Of a stretch of DNA of 64,000 nucleotides, positions 26,483-35,061 are shown piece after piece; the first letter of the stretch is position 1, and each line of letters opens with the position of its first letter. The notes beneath the pieces were generated by a model. That model was not told where the DNA came from, did no database searches, and saw nothing but the letters and a program-made list of their open reading frames with translations. Position numbers and translations under genes: made by a program. This DNA is from MSPOR6 sp964652195 (GTDB lineage: Bacteria > Poribacteria > WGA-4E > WGA-3G): the NCBI GenBank assembly GCA_964652195.1, contig CAZZBB010000068.1, positions 62,001 through 126,000 on the forward strand. The letters run 5' to 3'.

Positions 26483-28114
26483 CTAAACTTCTGTTTGTTT
26501 TAATTTGCGATAACGGAATAATGTCCAAATGGCAGAGGCAACTGCAACTATGAGGATGACTACTGCCCCTATGGAAACGATGTTCCGCCAAGGACTCATT
26601 TGCCACAACCGTTCTCGTGCTAATTCTGCTGCAGAAGTTCCTTTTGCAGCTTTCAACTTGACTTGCCTCCAATACTTTTTGGCGAGTTCTGGACGTTGAT
26701 ATGCTTCAGCTAACTTTGCAGTCACGACTGTATATTTTATATTTGTAATTTTGCCACTATCAATTACATCACTGAAAGCACTTAACAACATTATCGTTAA
26801 CTCTGAGGACATAGGAGGAAAATCAGTCGTTTCTTCAATACCATTTTGAAAGGCGTTTACTGCTTCCTGATGTTCATTCCTGCTAAATTCATATTCTGCA
26901 ATTTCAAACCAAGACTTCTTAGTTAAGGTAATGGGTTGTTGAATTGTTTCATAGCCTTCAAACTTAAATGTCGCTGATCCGTATAAAAAGTCACCCTGTT
27001 TAGCATAGAGGGTGTATTCCTTGTCCGGTGTGAGTAGACCCGTTGTTCCCCATTCACCGAAAGAATATGTTCCATCATCCCCTACCATGGTTTCATAGTC
27101 TGTTTCAGGAATAGAGACTTTTGTCCCAACAACTGATTCATCTTTCGGTGCTGTTACTCTTCCGATAACAGAAATAGGTTTTAGCACCCATGCTAAATTC
27201 ATGACTTCCCCTTGTGTGAACTTCAACTCAGCTGTTTTTGGTTCTGGTATGGTATATCCAACCTTCTTAATTGAGACGTTATATGTTCCTTTTTTAATAT
27301 CAGTTGTAATAAGTTTAGGTGTTTCACCCCTTTCGATTTCATTTAGAGATATTGTAGCACCATCAGGAAAAGACGCTACTCTTATAGCCGGACTGAGTTT
27401 TAGGATTGTCGCTTCAACATCACCTGTAGGGGCAAGAATAGATTGTTCAAAAGTATTGTTTTCTTGGAGTTGTTGATATATTTCAATGATACTGATTTGT
27501 CTGTTTTCATCAGCATCTGTTTTTTCGTTGGATAAGGTGTCAATCAATACCTGTATGAAGGAATTCTTTCCAGTGGTTTGTACAGAATCTACTGGGTGAA
27601 TAACATTGAGTGCACCAGATCCCAGCGTTTCTCTATTTCCATAATAGATACCCATATTCTCATCGACTGCATAACCGTCAACAATTACGAGTATACGGTT
27701 TTTCTTTGTCTGCTTTAACCACCTATTCAGTTCCGCATCCTGAACGATTTCATCAGAAAATGCGGTGAGTAGCATCGCAGTACTACCGAGTGGTTTTGAT
27801 ACATCCCCATGATAGAGAAAGACGACTGTTTCTATTGTAGCAGGATTATCGGCAATATTACTTAACGTGTTTCGTATCCCGTCAGAGGATGCATCTTCAC
27901 CCTTGATGTGTTGTATCTTATACTTTGGAACTTTACCGACATCCACAATTAATTTGCTTAGTTTATGCAATCGCGTCGTTGCTCGTTCATCTTGCGATGT
28001 ATCCACCATCAACCAATATGTACTGGGATCGATGAGTTCTGCAGTCGCAGTTGATTGGCAGAATATAAATATATAGAGCAGTATAAGTGTTATTTTGTAA
28101 TGTTGTCTTAGCAT
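26483..28114 (-). CDS. Exported PEGA/TPR protein with a degenerate caspase-like domain
   Basis: A 543-residue envelope protein. Residues 1-26 form a signal peptide. Residues about 35-220 look like a caspase-type fold whose active site is altered: VVFLYHGD stands where a histidine motif (GHG) is expected and ILVIVDGYA where the catalytic cysteine block (DSC) is expected, so proteolysis is unlikely. A PEGA domain follows (SFPDGATISLNEIERGETP, about 250-315), then a carboxypeptidase-regulatory-like sandwich (about 325-400), a short TPR-like region and a C-terminal membrane segment (about 515-535) with a basic tail. The ATG at 28114 begins the signal peptide; a TTG at 28132 would extend it. Role unknown, perhaps a surface sensor or scaffold. 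Confidence 0.65.
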   Translation of the reverse strand: MLRQHYKITLILLYIFIFCQSTATAELIDPSTYWLMVDTSQDERATTRLHKLSKLIVDVGKVPKYKIQHIKGEDASSDGIRNTLSNIADNPATIETVVFLYHGDVSKPLGSTAMLLTAFSDEIVQDAELNRWLKQTKKNRILVIVDGYAVDENMGIYYGNRETLGSGALNVIHPVDSVQTTGKNSFIQVLIDTLSNEKTDADENRQISIIEIYQQLQENNTFEQSILAPTGDVEATILKLSPAIRVASFPDGATISLNEIERGETPKLITTDIKKGTYNVSIKKVGYTIPEPKTAELKFTQGEVMNLAWVLKPISVIGRVTAPKDESVVGTKVSIPETDYETMVGDDGTYSFGEWGTTGLLTPDKEYTLYAKQGDFLYGSATFKFEGYETIQQPITLTKKSWFEIAEYEFSRNEHQEAVNAFQNGIEETTDFPPMSSELTIMLLSAFSDVIDSGKITNIKYTVVTAKLAEAYQRPELAKKYWRQVKLKAAKGTSAAELARERLWQMSPWRNIVSIGAVVILIVAVASAIWTLFRYRKLKQTEV

Positions 28115-28284
28115 TTTGTGTAATTGATCCAATTGCTGAATATTCTATAGCGTATATGCTTAGTTCAGTGTATTTTAGCAGATATGTCTGATATTTTCAA
28201 GATTGGAAATAGGGGTTGGTGTGTAAAATTATGGACAATAAAGCACTGGAAGCATGTTCTTTGAATCATGTTACGTTTTAGTTA

Positions 28285-28320
28285 AGATGGGGAATCGGAA
28301 TCCCTTCCTACAGAAGAGGA
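28285..28320. repeat. Copy of the GGATCGGAATCC..TCCTACAG repeat
   Basis: AGATGGGGAATCGGAATCCC followed by TTCCTACAGAAGAGGA. It is close to the best copy at 32061-32098. Confidence 0.8.
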
Positions 28321-28446
28321 ATAGAAAAACGCTTCTCATACTTTCAAAGTGACATAAAATACATAATTATGTTAGTTGTATGGATTATGTGAGTGGTAAA
28401 GTGTTAATATTTATCGTTTTGAAATGATTGCAATTTCACGGAAACC

Positions 28447-28517
28447 TTCACGGAGCAATTCTACGAAACCTTATTCTATAAGGGTTTATAATTTTGACTA
28501 TACCAATTCTCCGTGAA
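28447..28517. repeat. Nested hairpin element
   Basis: Outer arms TTCACGGAGCAATT (28447-28460) and AATTCTCCGTGAA (28505-28517) pair with one extra base. Between them AAACCTTAT and ATAAGGGTTT form an inner stem with a bulge. It may be a structured RNA or a small repeat. Confidence 0.5.
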
Positions 28518-28693
28518 TCACATATGTTAATAAATATTTAACTACAGTGTAGGCAGTATATATCTTTAGGTATTATTTGAAACCATTTCTATAAATGTTT
28601 ATCCCATGAACAGTTGTTATGTGGGACTTGAAATACTGCACAAACTGAAGGTTTATTTTCATTTAAGGGACATTAATTATCAAAAATGTTATT

Positions 28694-28722
28694 AGATTGG
28701 GGATCGGAATTCACTCCTACTA
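28694..28722. repeat. Copy of the GGATCGGAATCC..TCCTAC repeat
   Basis: AGATTGGGGATCGGAATTC followed by ACTCCTACTATG; the 3' half is diverged. Confidence 0.7.
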
Positions 28723-28790
28723 TGATTCTAATGTTTAAATTGACACCTATCGTGACAAATTATTTACGCTCCCTAATCTCATAATTCTAT

Positions 28791-28819
28791 TTGACATTTA
28801 GTTTCATATTCCATATATT
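28791..28819 (+). promoter_or_regulatory. Promoter-like -35/-10 pair
   Basis: TTGACA (28791-28796), a 17-base spacer and TATATT (28814-28819) lie about 210 bases upstream of the metallopeptidase start. The distance is long but no better pair is seen closer. Confidence 0.35.
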
Positions 28820-29030
28820 TAAAATAATATTTAGACTTGTTATAGTATTAATAAACATATAATGTACACTATGACTTTATATTGTTTATCTTATGATAGA
28901 ATCTACTAAATGAACTTTGAGCTAATTACCTAATAGTATTTCATCAGTAGAGATTGAAATCATTCCTTAATTGTATGAACAAACATACCATTTTCAATGG
29001 ATAGATTATAAGGAGATAAACATCCCTCCC

Positions 29031-32030
29031 ATGAAATTACGAAGAATAATTATAACTGTATTCATTTTATCCATACTGTTTTTGATTCTCAATGATTCCA
29101 AAGCCTTTGAATTTTCTTGGGAAATAGATGAAACACCCGTAGGACAAGAAAGTGCTACCGTTATTGAACCCATAGAAGTAACCATATTAGATGAACAGAT
29201 AGAAATATCATCTAATAGCGCATCTTTATGGTTGATGCATCGGTATTCTGTTCATCTCGGTACTGAATGGACTGCTGAACACGCATACAAACTACTACAA
29301 ACCTTTGAATCTGTTCCGCAGCCAAAAAATAACATCCGTGAAACGGAAAATCAGGTACCGAACTCGCTATGGAAACTCACTGATAGACACATCCAAGATG
29401 ACATTGAGATTGAATATGAGGGTGATACGAAGATTGTCACGATTGCCAAAGAAGCATTTACCTATACCAAACCTCTATTTGCTGAAATCGAAGGGGTACG
29501 GGGTAGATATTTCTCTAAAAGGCTACACCGTGTGGTCGTTCGGTATGTAACAGATAATGGAACGTTTAGATACGGATTTATACGTATATTGAAAGACCGT
29601 TACGATGTCAGTATAGAAGTTCCTGATTATACCGAACTGACACGTCATACAACGCAAGAACACGCTGGGCGATTCGGCGAATTTAAAAACGAAGAACTGA
29701 TGGCTATCGTCGCAATGCTTGAAGAGTTTCCGCAAGGCATGCTAAAAACCCCTGGACTGAAATATCTGGTTAGACGGTTAGATGGAACGGAACATCCGCT
29801 TTATCCAGGAGCATCCGCAATCGCATGGACGGGTGCTGGTTATATCGAATTTATGGAAATTGCGTTTAAAATGCAAGGACTCGACTCTATACACCGCCTA
29901 ATCTTGCATGAAAAAGCACATTTCCTATGGGCATACCTTTTTGACGAACAACTCAAACAGGATTGGATTGAACTCGGTGGATGGTATGAAAACCCTGACG
30001 ATAAAGACGGTTGGTCAACTACAAAACAAATTGAGTTCGTATCTGCCTATGCCCATGGCGTGAACCCGAATGAAGATATGGCTGAGAGTATTAGTTTCTA
30101 TATCGTAAACCCCGACAAGTTGCGTTCTCGCTCCCCTGCCAAATACGAATTTATCCAGAATAGAGTGATGCACGGCACTCGTTACATCTCAAAGATACGT
30201 GAAGACTTGACCTTTGAAGTCTATAACCTATATCCTGACTATGTGTATCCGGGTAAGATTATACGGGTTGACATTGAGGTATATGGTGAACCGAAGGAAG
30301 ATAAACAGATCTACTTTGAGATTGAAATACACGCTGAGAGCGACTTGGATTCTGCACATAGTGGATACATGCGACTATTCGAAAAAGAATGCGAAGTAGA
30401 ACTACATATTCCTCTTGAAACAATAGATGCCAATGGACACCCGGTGCCATCGGGTCATATTTTACGAGCGCATTACACCTTATCGCGCTTTGCACCAAAC
30501 GGTTTTTGGACTCCAGATCAGATTCTCCTATGGGATGCCAACGGAAACGAGCGGCACCAAGCTCAAACCGACTTCGGATGGAAACTTTATATTGACAACC
30601 CGTTGGCAGATTGTATACCTCCTGAGTATGTCAAAAATTCAGTGAAACTCTCTTTATCACAAGCAAAAACGGAAATGGGACATCCTTTTCAAATCGTTCA
30701 CGTGCGTTGGGAAGTTACTGAAGATAATGGTGTTACGGGTTGTGTTGCTACAATGAACGATACTAATAATGAAACCTACGGTATAGGTGGCGGCGGAGGG
30801 GCTGTGGTCGATGTAGAACAAACCATCGCGCAAAAAGGGAGTGAAGTCTTGGCAAACATAGCCGTTCCAGATTATCTACAAAGTGGCACTTATTCACTTG
30901 CTTATCTCCATACATCAGATGTTTCGGGGAACATAGGTCCTGTTTGGTTTATTCCACCAGAATCGGAGCAGGTAATACGGAGCAAATACGATCAGTTTGT
31001 GCTTGATGAAGGTCCTTACACAATAGAAATTCAGACGCGGTTTCCGGATAGCACGCCACCAGTATTGGACGTAAATCAAATTACGATCAATGCAGAACCT
31101 ACTCGTCCTGAAGATCCAAATGGCGAAACCTACGTTGATATTGCCTTCAGAGCGAAAGATGACATTAGTGGATATAGTTCAGCAAAAATACTTCTCCGTG
31201 ATCCGCAGGGTGTAACGCATCAATATAACCACGGGGCTCCTGACCATAATTACATGTATTTCATGGGGGATCCCACCGTCTATAAACCCTATCAGCTAAA
31301 CATTACTTTACCTGTTGGCAGTGTTCCGGGGACTTGGGGACTTGCTGAGATGACTATCTTTGATAAAGCGGGGAATATACGACGATCAAACTTTACGGAA
31401 ATTGTTCGCTTTAAGGTGGATGATGGCACTGTCTATGCTGATTCTGATGTCAACGAAGACGGTGTGACCAACATACTTGATCTCGTTATCATTTCATCGT
31501 TCGACATATCAATCGAGAGATCAGACGTCAATGGTGATGGCACTGTCAATATCTTGGATTTAGTCATCGTTGCCAGTGAAATCGGAGCGGAAGGTCCGGC
31601 TGCACCGGGAGTTCCCCTTCCACCTATCGACCAGATCCAAAGTTGGATCGCGCAAGCAATGCAAGCGGATAATGGTAGTTCAACCTTCCGCAGAGGTATC
31701 CGTATGCTACAATACCTCTTACTTACGATGCTTCCAGAAACGACTGCACTCTTACCAAACTATCCAAATCCGTTTAACCCGGAAACGTGGATACCGTATC
31801 ATTTGGCAAACGCGAGCAATGTTCAGATTACGATTTACGATACGAAAGGCATTGTGGTTCGTAGACTTGCCCTTGGACATCAGGCAGCAGGCCATTACAC
31901 GGACAGAGATCGTGCGGCGTATTGGGATGGTCGTAACAGTGTAGGGGAACGTATTGCAAGCGGTGTCTATTTCTATCAACTGCAGGCAGATTCTATTTCA
32001 CAACTGCGCAAGATGGTAATTTTGAAATAG
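29031..32030 (+). CDS. Secreted zinc metallopeptidase-like protein with dockerin and FlgD-like C-terminal domain
   Basis: A 999-residue exported protein. After a signal peptide (about 1-25) comes a domain with the zinc-peptidase motif HEKAH (about 293-297) and, some 60 residues later, NPNEDMAESISFY, whose glutamate could be the third zinc ligand. Several beta-sandwich domains follow, then two dockerin repeats (DVNEDGVTNILDLV, DVNGDGTVNILDLV, about 800-845). The C-terminus (about 905-999) is a FlgD-like/type IX sorting-like domain starting LLPNYPNPFNPETWIPY and ending SGVYFYQLQADS..RKMVILK. The signal peptide starts at the ATG at 29031, although AGGAG is 15 bases upstream; a frame from TTG at 28971 is open but adds residues before the signal. 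Likely a surface protease. Confidence 0.75.
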   Translation: MKLRRIIITVFILSILFLILNDSKAFEFSWEIDETPVGQESATVIEPIEVTILDEQIEISSNSASLWLMHRYSVHLGTEWTAEHAYKLLQTFESVPQPKNNIRETENQVPNSLWKLTDRHIQDDIEIEYEGDTKIVTIAKEAFTYTKPLFAEIEGVRGRYFSKRLHRVVVRYVTDNGTFRYGFIRILKDRYDVSIEVPDYTELTRHTTQEHAGRFGEFKNEELMAIVAMLEEFPQGMLKTPGLKYLVRRLDGTEHPLYPGASAIAWTGAGYIEFMEIAFKMQGLDSIHRLILHEKAHFLWAYLFDEQLKQDWIELGGWYENPDDKDGWSTTKQIEFVSAYAHGVNPNEDMAESISFYIVNPDKLRSRSPAKYEFIQNRVMHGTRYISKIREDLTFEVYNLYPDYVYPGKIIRVDIEVYGEPKEDKQIYFEIEIHAESDLDSAHSGYMRLFEKECEVELHIPLETIDANGHPVPSGHILRAHYTLSRFAPNGFWTPDQILLWDANGNERHQAQTDFGWKLYIDNPLADCIPPEYVKNSVKLSLSQAKTEMGHPFQIVHVRWEVTEDNGVTGCVATMNDTNNETYGIGGGGGAVVDVEQTIAQKGSEVLANIAVPDYLQSGTYSLAYLHTSDVSGNIGPVWFIPPESEQVIRSKYDQFVLDEGPYTIEIQTRFPDSTPPVLDVNQITINAEPTRPEDPNGETYVDIAFRAKDDISGYSSAKILLRDPQGVTHQYNHGAPDHNYMYFMGDPTVYKPYQLNITLPVGSVPGTWGLAEMTIFDKAGNIRRSNFTEIVRFKVDDGTVYADSDVNEDGVTNILDLVIISSFDISIERSDVNGDGTVNILDLVIVASEIGAEGPAAPGVPLPPIDQIQSWIAQAMQADNGSSTFRRGIRMLQYLLLTMLPETTALLPNYPNPFNPETWIPYHLANASNVQITIYDTKGIVVRRLALGHQAAGHYTDRDRAAYWDGRNSVGERIASGVYFYQLQADSISQLRKMVILK

Positions 32031-32060
32031 TATCAAATGACCATAGGATAGTACGTTTGT

Positions 32061-32098
32061 AGTTAAGATCGGGGATCGGAATCCCCTCCTACAGAAGA
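32061..32098. repeat. Best copy of the dispersed GGATCGGAATCC hairpin repeat
   Basis: GGGGAT and ATCCCC form a perfect stem around CGGA, flanked by AGTTAAGATC on the left and TCCTACAGAAGA on the right. Five other copies occur in the window, all intergenic. Confidence 0.9.
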
Positions 32099-32161
32099 AC
32101 CTAATGATTAAATTAACACCTATAGTACTAAAAACTTTACACATCCAGATCAGAGAATACA

Positions 32162-32190
32162 TTGACAGAAAATCGTTTATTGTCTAAACT
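32162..32190 (+). promoter_or_regulatory. Promoter upstream of the ThuA-like gene
   Basis: TTGACA (32162-32167), a 17-base spacer and TAAACT (32185-32190) lie about 50 bases upstream of the start at 32242. Confidence 0.5.
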
Positions 32191-32241
32191 ATCAACATAT
32201 ACCTAAATTATCAGAATATTCGATATCCAAAGGAGTTAATT

Positions 32242-32889
32242 ATGCCAAAAATACTCGTACTATCAGGTGAAAACCATCGATTTAATGCAAGTGCAAGTGT
32301 GATTCACGGATTTCTTGATGATGATGCAGAAATCTCAGCAACCTTAACTGACGATAAAGCCGTTTTAGCTTCGAATGAATTGAATGATTACGATGCCTGC
32401 GTTTTCGGCACTGGATTTACACGTTCAGAACGACAAGAAGATGGAACAACCAAACGTGTGCCAGATTTATCTACTGAACAAGAAGATGGATTGTTCCAAT
32501 TTGTAGAGGGTGGAAAAGGATTGGTCGGCATTCACGGCACGGCATGGTGGATCGGAGGACGCTCCGTGGACCTAATTGGTGGACACTCAAATTGGCATCC
32601 ACCCGGATCAACATTCACAGTAAATATTGAAGATAATGAACATCCTACTACGCAAGGTATTTCTGATTTTGATGTTGAAGATGAGATATACGTATCGGCA
32701 CATGAACCAAACCTACATGTATTAGCAACAGCAGAATGGTTCGGCAAATCACATCCAATGGCTTGGGTAAAAAATTATGGGGACGGACGTGTATTTTACA
32801 CAACATTAGGACACGGTCCAGGTACATTTGAGCGCGAAGGGATGCAAAAATTCATCACACAAGCTGCAAAATGGGCAGCCGTATCGTAA
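32242..32889 (+). CDS. ThuA-like protein (glutamine amidotransferase-like fold)
   Basis: A 215-residue protein of the ThuA family, a class I amidotransferase-like fold found in sugar-use loci; biochemical roles are mostly unproven. The fold shows as KILVLSGENHRFN at the start, GLVGIHGTAWWIGG (about 93-106) and HPMAWVKNYGDGRVFYTTLGHGPGTF near the end, all ThuA hallmarks. The protein has no signal peptide, so it is cytoplasmic. AAAGGAG lies upstream of the ATG and a promoter-like pair just before it. The next gene, an enolase-superfamily dehydratase-like enzyme, starts 58 bases later on the same strand, fitting a sugar-acid unit. Confidence 0.88.
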   Translation: MPKILVLSGENHRFNASASVIHGFLDDDAEISATLTDDKAVLASNELNDYDACVFGTGFTRSERQEDGTTKRVPDLSTEQEDGLFQFVEGGKGLVGIHGTAWWIGGRSVDLIGGHSNWHPPGSTFTVNIEDNEHPTTQGISDFDVEDEIYVSAHEPNLHVLATAEWFGKSHPMAWVKNYGDGRVFYTTLGHGPGTFEREGMQKFITQAAKWAAVS

Positions 32890-32947
32890 GAATGACATTA
32901 TTTTAAAAATAACTGCATTGTATTAACTTATTGGGAAATACTGCGTG

Positions 32948-34033
32948 ATGCAGACCCTCAAGATTAAATCTATTGAAACAGAAATTATACATGTTAACCA
33001 TCGCGGCAATTGGGTATTTGTGATTGTCCATGCTGAAGATGGGACAATAGGAATCGGGGAAGCCTCTCACAGTAGAGACGATAAACGTGTAGAGCAGATT
33101 GTCAAAAACCTTGAAACAGACTTGATTGGATTTAACGTTTTCGATATTGAATCCTATCGTAGACGTTTCTTCAGAGACAGTGGGGGACACACAGACCATA
33201 CGGTAATCAGTGCCATAGAACAATCCCTCTGGGATTTAGCAGGAAAGTCGTTAGATGTTCCAAGCTATCAATTGTTGGGTGGTAGGTGTCGGTCACAGAT
33301 TCGGTTATATGCCAATATAAATCGGGCAACGATAGATAGAAGTCCAAATGGTTTTGCTCAGAATGCAGAAAAGGCAGTAGACGAAGGATTTACTGCGATA
33401 AAATGTGCACCATTTGATGGTGTTTCTGTGTCTGAAATCTCTAAGAACTCGCTCAATTCTGCTATTCGTCAAGGGATTGACCGTATACGTACAATACGGG
33501 AGAGCATTGGACAAGATATTGATCTGATGGTAGATTGCCACAGTCGATTTAATCCAGGGTTAATTGTTCAAACTGCAAAAGAATTGGATGATCTGAACCT
33601 ATTTTGGATTGAAGATCCAATTCCAATGGTTAATTTAGATGCAGTAGCACATGTCAGTCAATCCACCACAATGCCGATCGCAACAGGAGAAATACTACGT
33701 ACGCTTGAGGATTTTGATAGACTACTAAAACATGGAAAAGTTGATTATATCCTACCGGATGTAAAACACGTTGGTGGATTGTTTGGATTAAAAAAGATTG
33801 CAACATTAGCTGAAACTACCAATGTTAAGATCACGCCACACAACCCAAGCGGTCCTGTAGCAACTGCAGCAAGTGTTCAGAGCATGGTAACGATACCAAA
33901 CTTCGGTATCCTTGAATATGCATGGGGAGAGGTGGACTGGAGAAGTACACTCATTGATCCTCCAGAAACTATAACTGACGGATTTATCAATGTTTCCTAT
34001 CTTCCCGGCTTAGGTATAACCTTGAATCAATGA
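32948..34033 (+). CDS. Enolase-superfamily sugar-acid dehydratase-like enzyme
   Basis: A 361-residue member of the mandelate racemase group with a complete metal site: D in LMVDCHSRF (about 195), E in FWIEDPIP (about 222) and E in IATGEIL (about 248). The base histidine is in KITPHNPSGP (about 298). The D-x-H pattern in the first motif is the one used by galactonate dehydratase-type enzymes, so dehydration of a sugar acid is the likely reaction. AIKCAPF takes the KxK place on the other side. I prefer ATG at 32948; a GTG at 32945 is directly before it and neither has a strong ribosome binding site. It follows the ThuA-like gene and probably shares its transcript. Confidence 0.87.
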   Translation: MQTLKIKSIETEIIHVNHRGNWVFVIVHAEDGTIGIGEASHSRDDKRVEQIVKNLETDLIGFNVFDIESYRRRFFRDSGGHTDHTVISAIEQSLWDLAGKSLDVPSYQLLGGRCRSQIRLYANINRATIDRSPNGFAQNAEKAVDEGFTAIKCAPFDGVSVSEISKNSLNSAIRQGIDRIRTIRESIGQDIDLMVDCHSRFNPGLIVQTAKELDDLNLFWIEDPIPMVNLDAVAHVSQSTTMPIATGEILRTLEDFDRLLKHGKVDYILPDVKHVGGLFGLKKIATLAETTNVKITPHNPSGPVATAASVQSMVTIPNFGILEYAWGEVDWRSTLIDPPETITDGFINVSYLPGLGITLNQ

Positions 34034-34066
34034 AGTTCATGCTTATGTTTCTTTTGATTTCTTATC

Positions 34067-34096
34067 TTGACACTATATATCTTTTTGGGGTAATAT
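34067..34096 (+). promoter_or_regulatory. Promoter-like pair close to a start codon
   Basis: TTGACA (34067-34072), an 18-base spacer and TAATAT (34091-34096) end six bases before the lipoprotein start at 34103. If used, the transcript would be essentially leaderless. Confidence 0.35.
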
Positions 34097-34102
34097 GAAC
34101 TT

Positions 34103-34849
34103 ATGAAATCACTCTCAACTCTTAATATTCTGATTGTTTTTTGTATACTTGGATGTCTGGGGGGTATGCAAACAGAAACCCAAACCCCTGCCGAAGAGGC
34201 ATCTACATCCGATAATGGGACATCCAATGCCCTGGCAATTCTGGAACTTACACCATCGAAAACATCCTATACATCGGAGGAATCAATACCTCTTGAACTG
34301 AAAATACAAAATGGAAAATTCGATCTGTTGGTACCATTTTCAGTCGTTGCAACAGCAAATGTATTCAAACAGTTGTCCGTAACAGATAGTAATGGACAGG
34401 TCTTAAGGATGGCAAAACCGGTTGCTCCTTCAGTTCCTTTAAAGACACTTTACAAAGGTGGAAAATCTATGAGGTGTGTTAAGGGTTATGATTTTAAAGC
34501 AGCTCAAACACAGACCATCTCCTTAGAAGATCTGTCTGCACACTTTCAACTTAATCCCGGCACATATACCATCAAAGTAACAACCGTAATGGAGGTATAT
34601 AAAGAATCCGTCCAAGATCAACACCCTCAGATTATCGAGTTAGAACGCGAGATAATGAATATACAGAAAAACACAAGTCCACAGTTCACACCGGAAGCTA
34701 AGAAAGAAGCAATTAGTTACACGCAAGATCAAATTGATTTCCTGAGAGAAAAATATAAGGATCAACTACAGGATATATATTTGCCTATAAAATCTTTACG
34801 TGGCAAAACATCACTTGAATCTAATACAGTAAGGATTTCTATTGAATAG
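34103..34849 (+). CDS. Lipoprotein of unknown function
   Basis: A 248-residue protein with a lipoprotein signal (about 1-18, ILGC), so it is probably tethered to a membrane by its lipid. The mature part starts with a short Thr/Glu-rich linker, then ILELTPSKTSYTSEESIPLELKIQNG-like sequence suggests an immunoglobulin-type beta-sandwich that resembles the protein interaction domains of some peptidase inhibitors; this is only a resemblance. The last third is charged and helical (EAKKEAISYTQDQIDFLREKY). I do not recognise a family. A GGGG run upstream is a poor ribosome binding site. It is followed by a hairpin repeat. Confidence 0.65.
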   Translation: MKSLSTLNILIVFCILGCLGGMQTETQTPAEEASTSDNGTSNALAILELTPSKTSYTSEESIPLELKIQNGKFDLLVPFSVVATANVFKQLSVTDSNGQVLRMAKPVAPSVPLKTLYKGGKSMRCVKGYDFKAAQTQTISLEDLSAHFQLNPGTYTIKVTTVMEVYKESVQDQHPQIIELEREIMNIQKNTSPQFTPEAKKEAISYTQDQIDFLREKYKDQLQDIYLPIKSLRGKTSLESNTVRISIE

Positions 34850-34866
34850 GTCAACAGCGACTACCT

Positions 34867-34953
34867 GTAGGTTGGGTTGAGGAACGTAACCTAACATGGA
34901 ACGCTGGACATACAGGAAATGTTGGGTTTCACCTGCGGTTCAACCCAACCTAC
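34867..34953. repeat. 87-base inverted-repeat element
   Basis: Arms GTAGGTTGGGTTGA (34867-34880) and TCAACCCAACCTAC (34940-34953) pair perfectly around a 59-base interior containing AATGTTGGGTTTCACC. It resembles a small MITE or REP-type element. Confidence 0.8.
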
Positions 34954-35061
34954 GTAACTGAGAATGTCTCGAACGGAATTAACCAATAATGCTGATTATT
35001 CAGACAACCCGCAATGTATCTCAAATAATAATAAATAAAATGTAATAATTGGAGGAATCCT

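Larger units (their letters stand above)
28115..29030. other. Repeat-bearing intergenic region
   Basis: About 0.9 kb between divergent genes with no supported gene. It contains two copies of the GGATCGGAATCC repeat (28285-28320, 28694-28722), a nested hairpin (28447-28517) and a promoter-like pair at 28791-28819. Confidence 0.6.
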
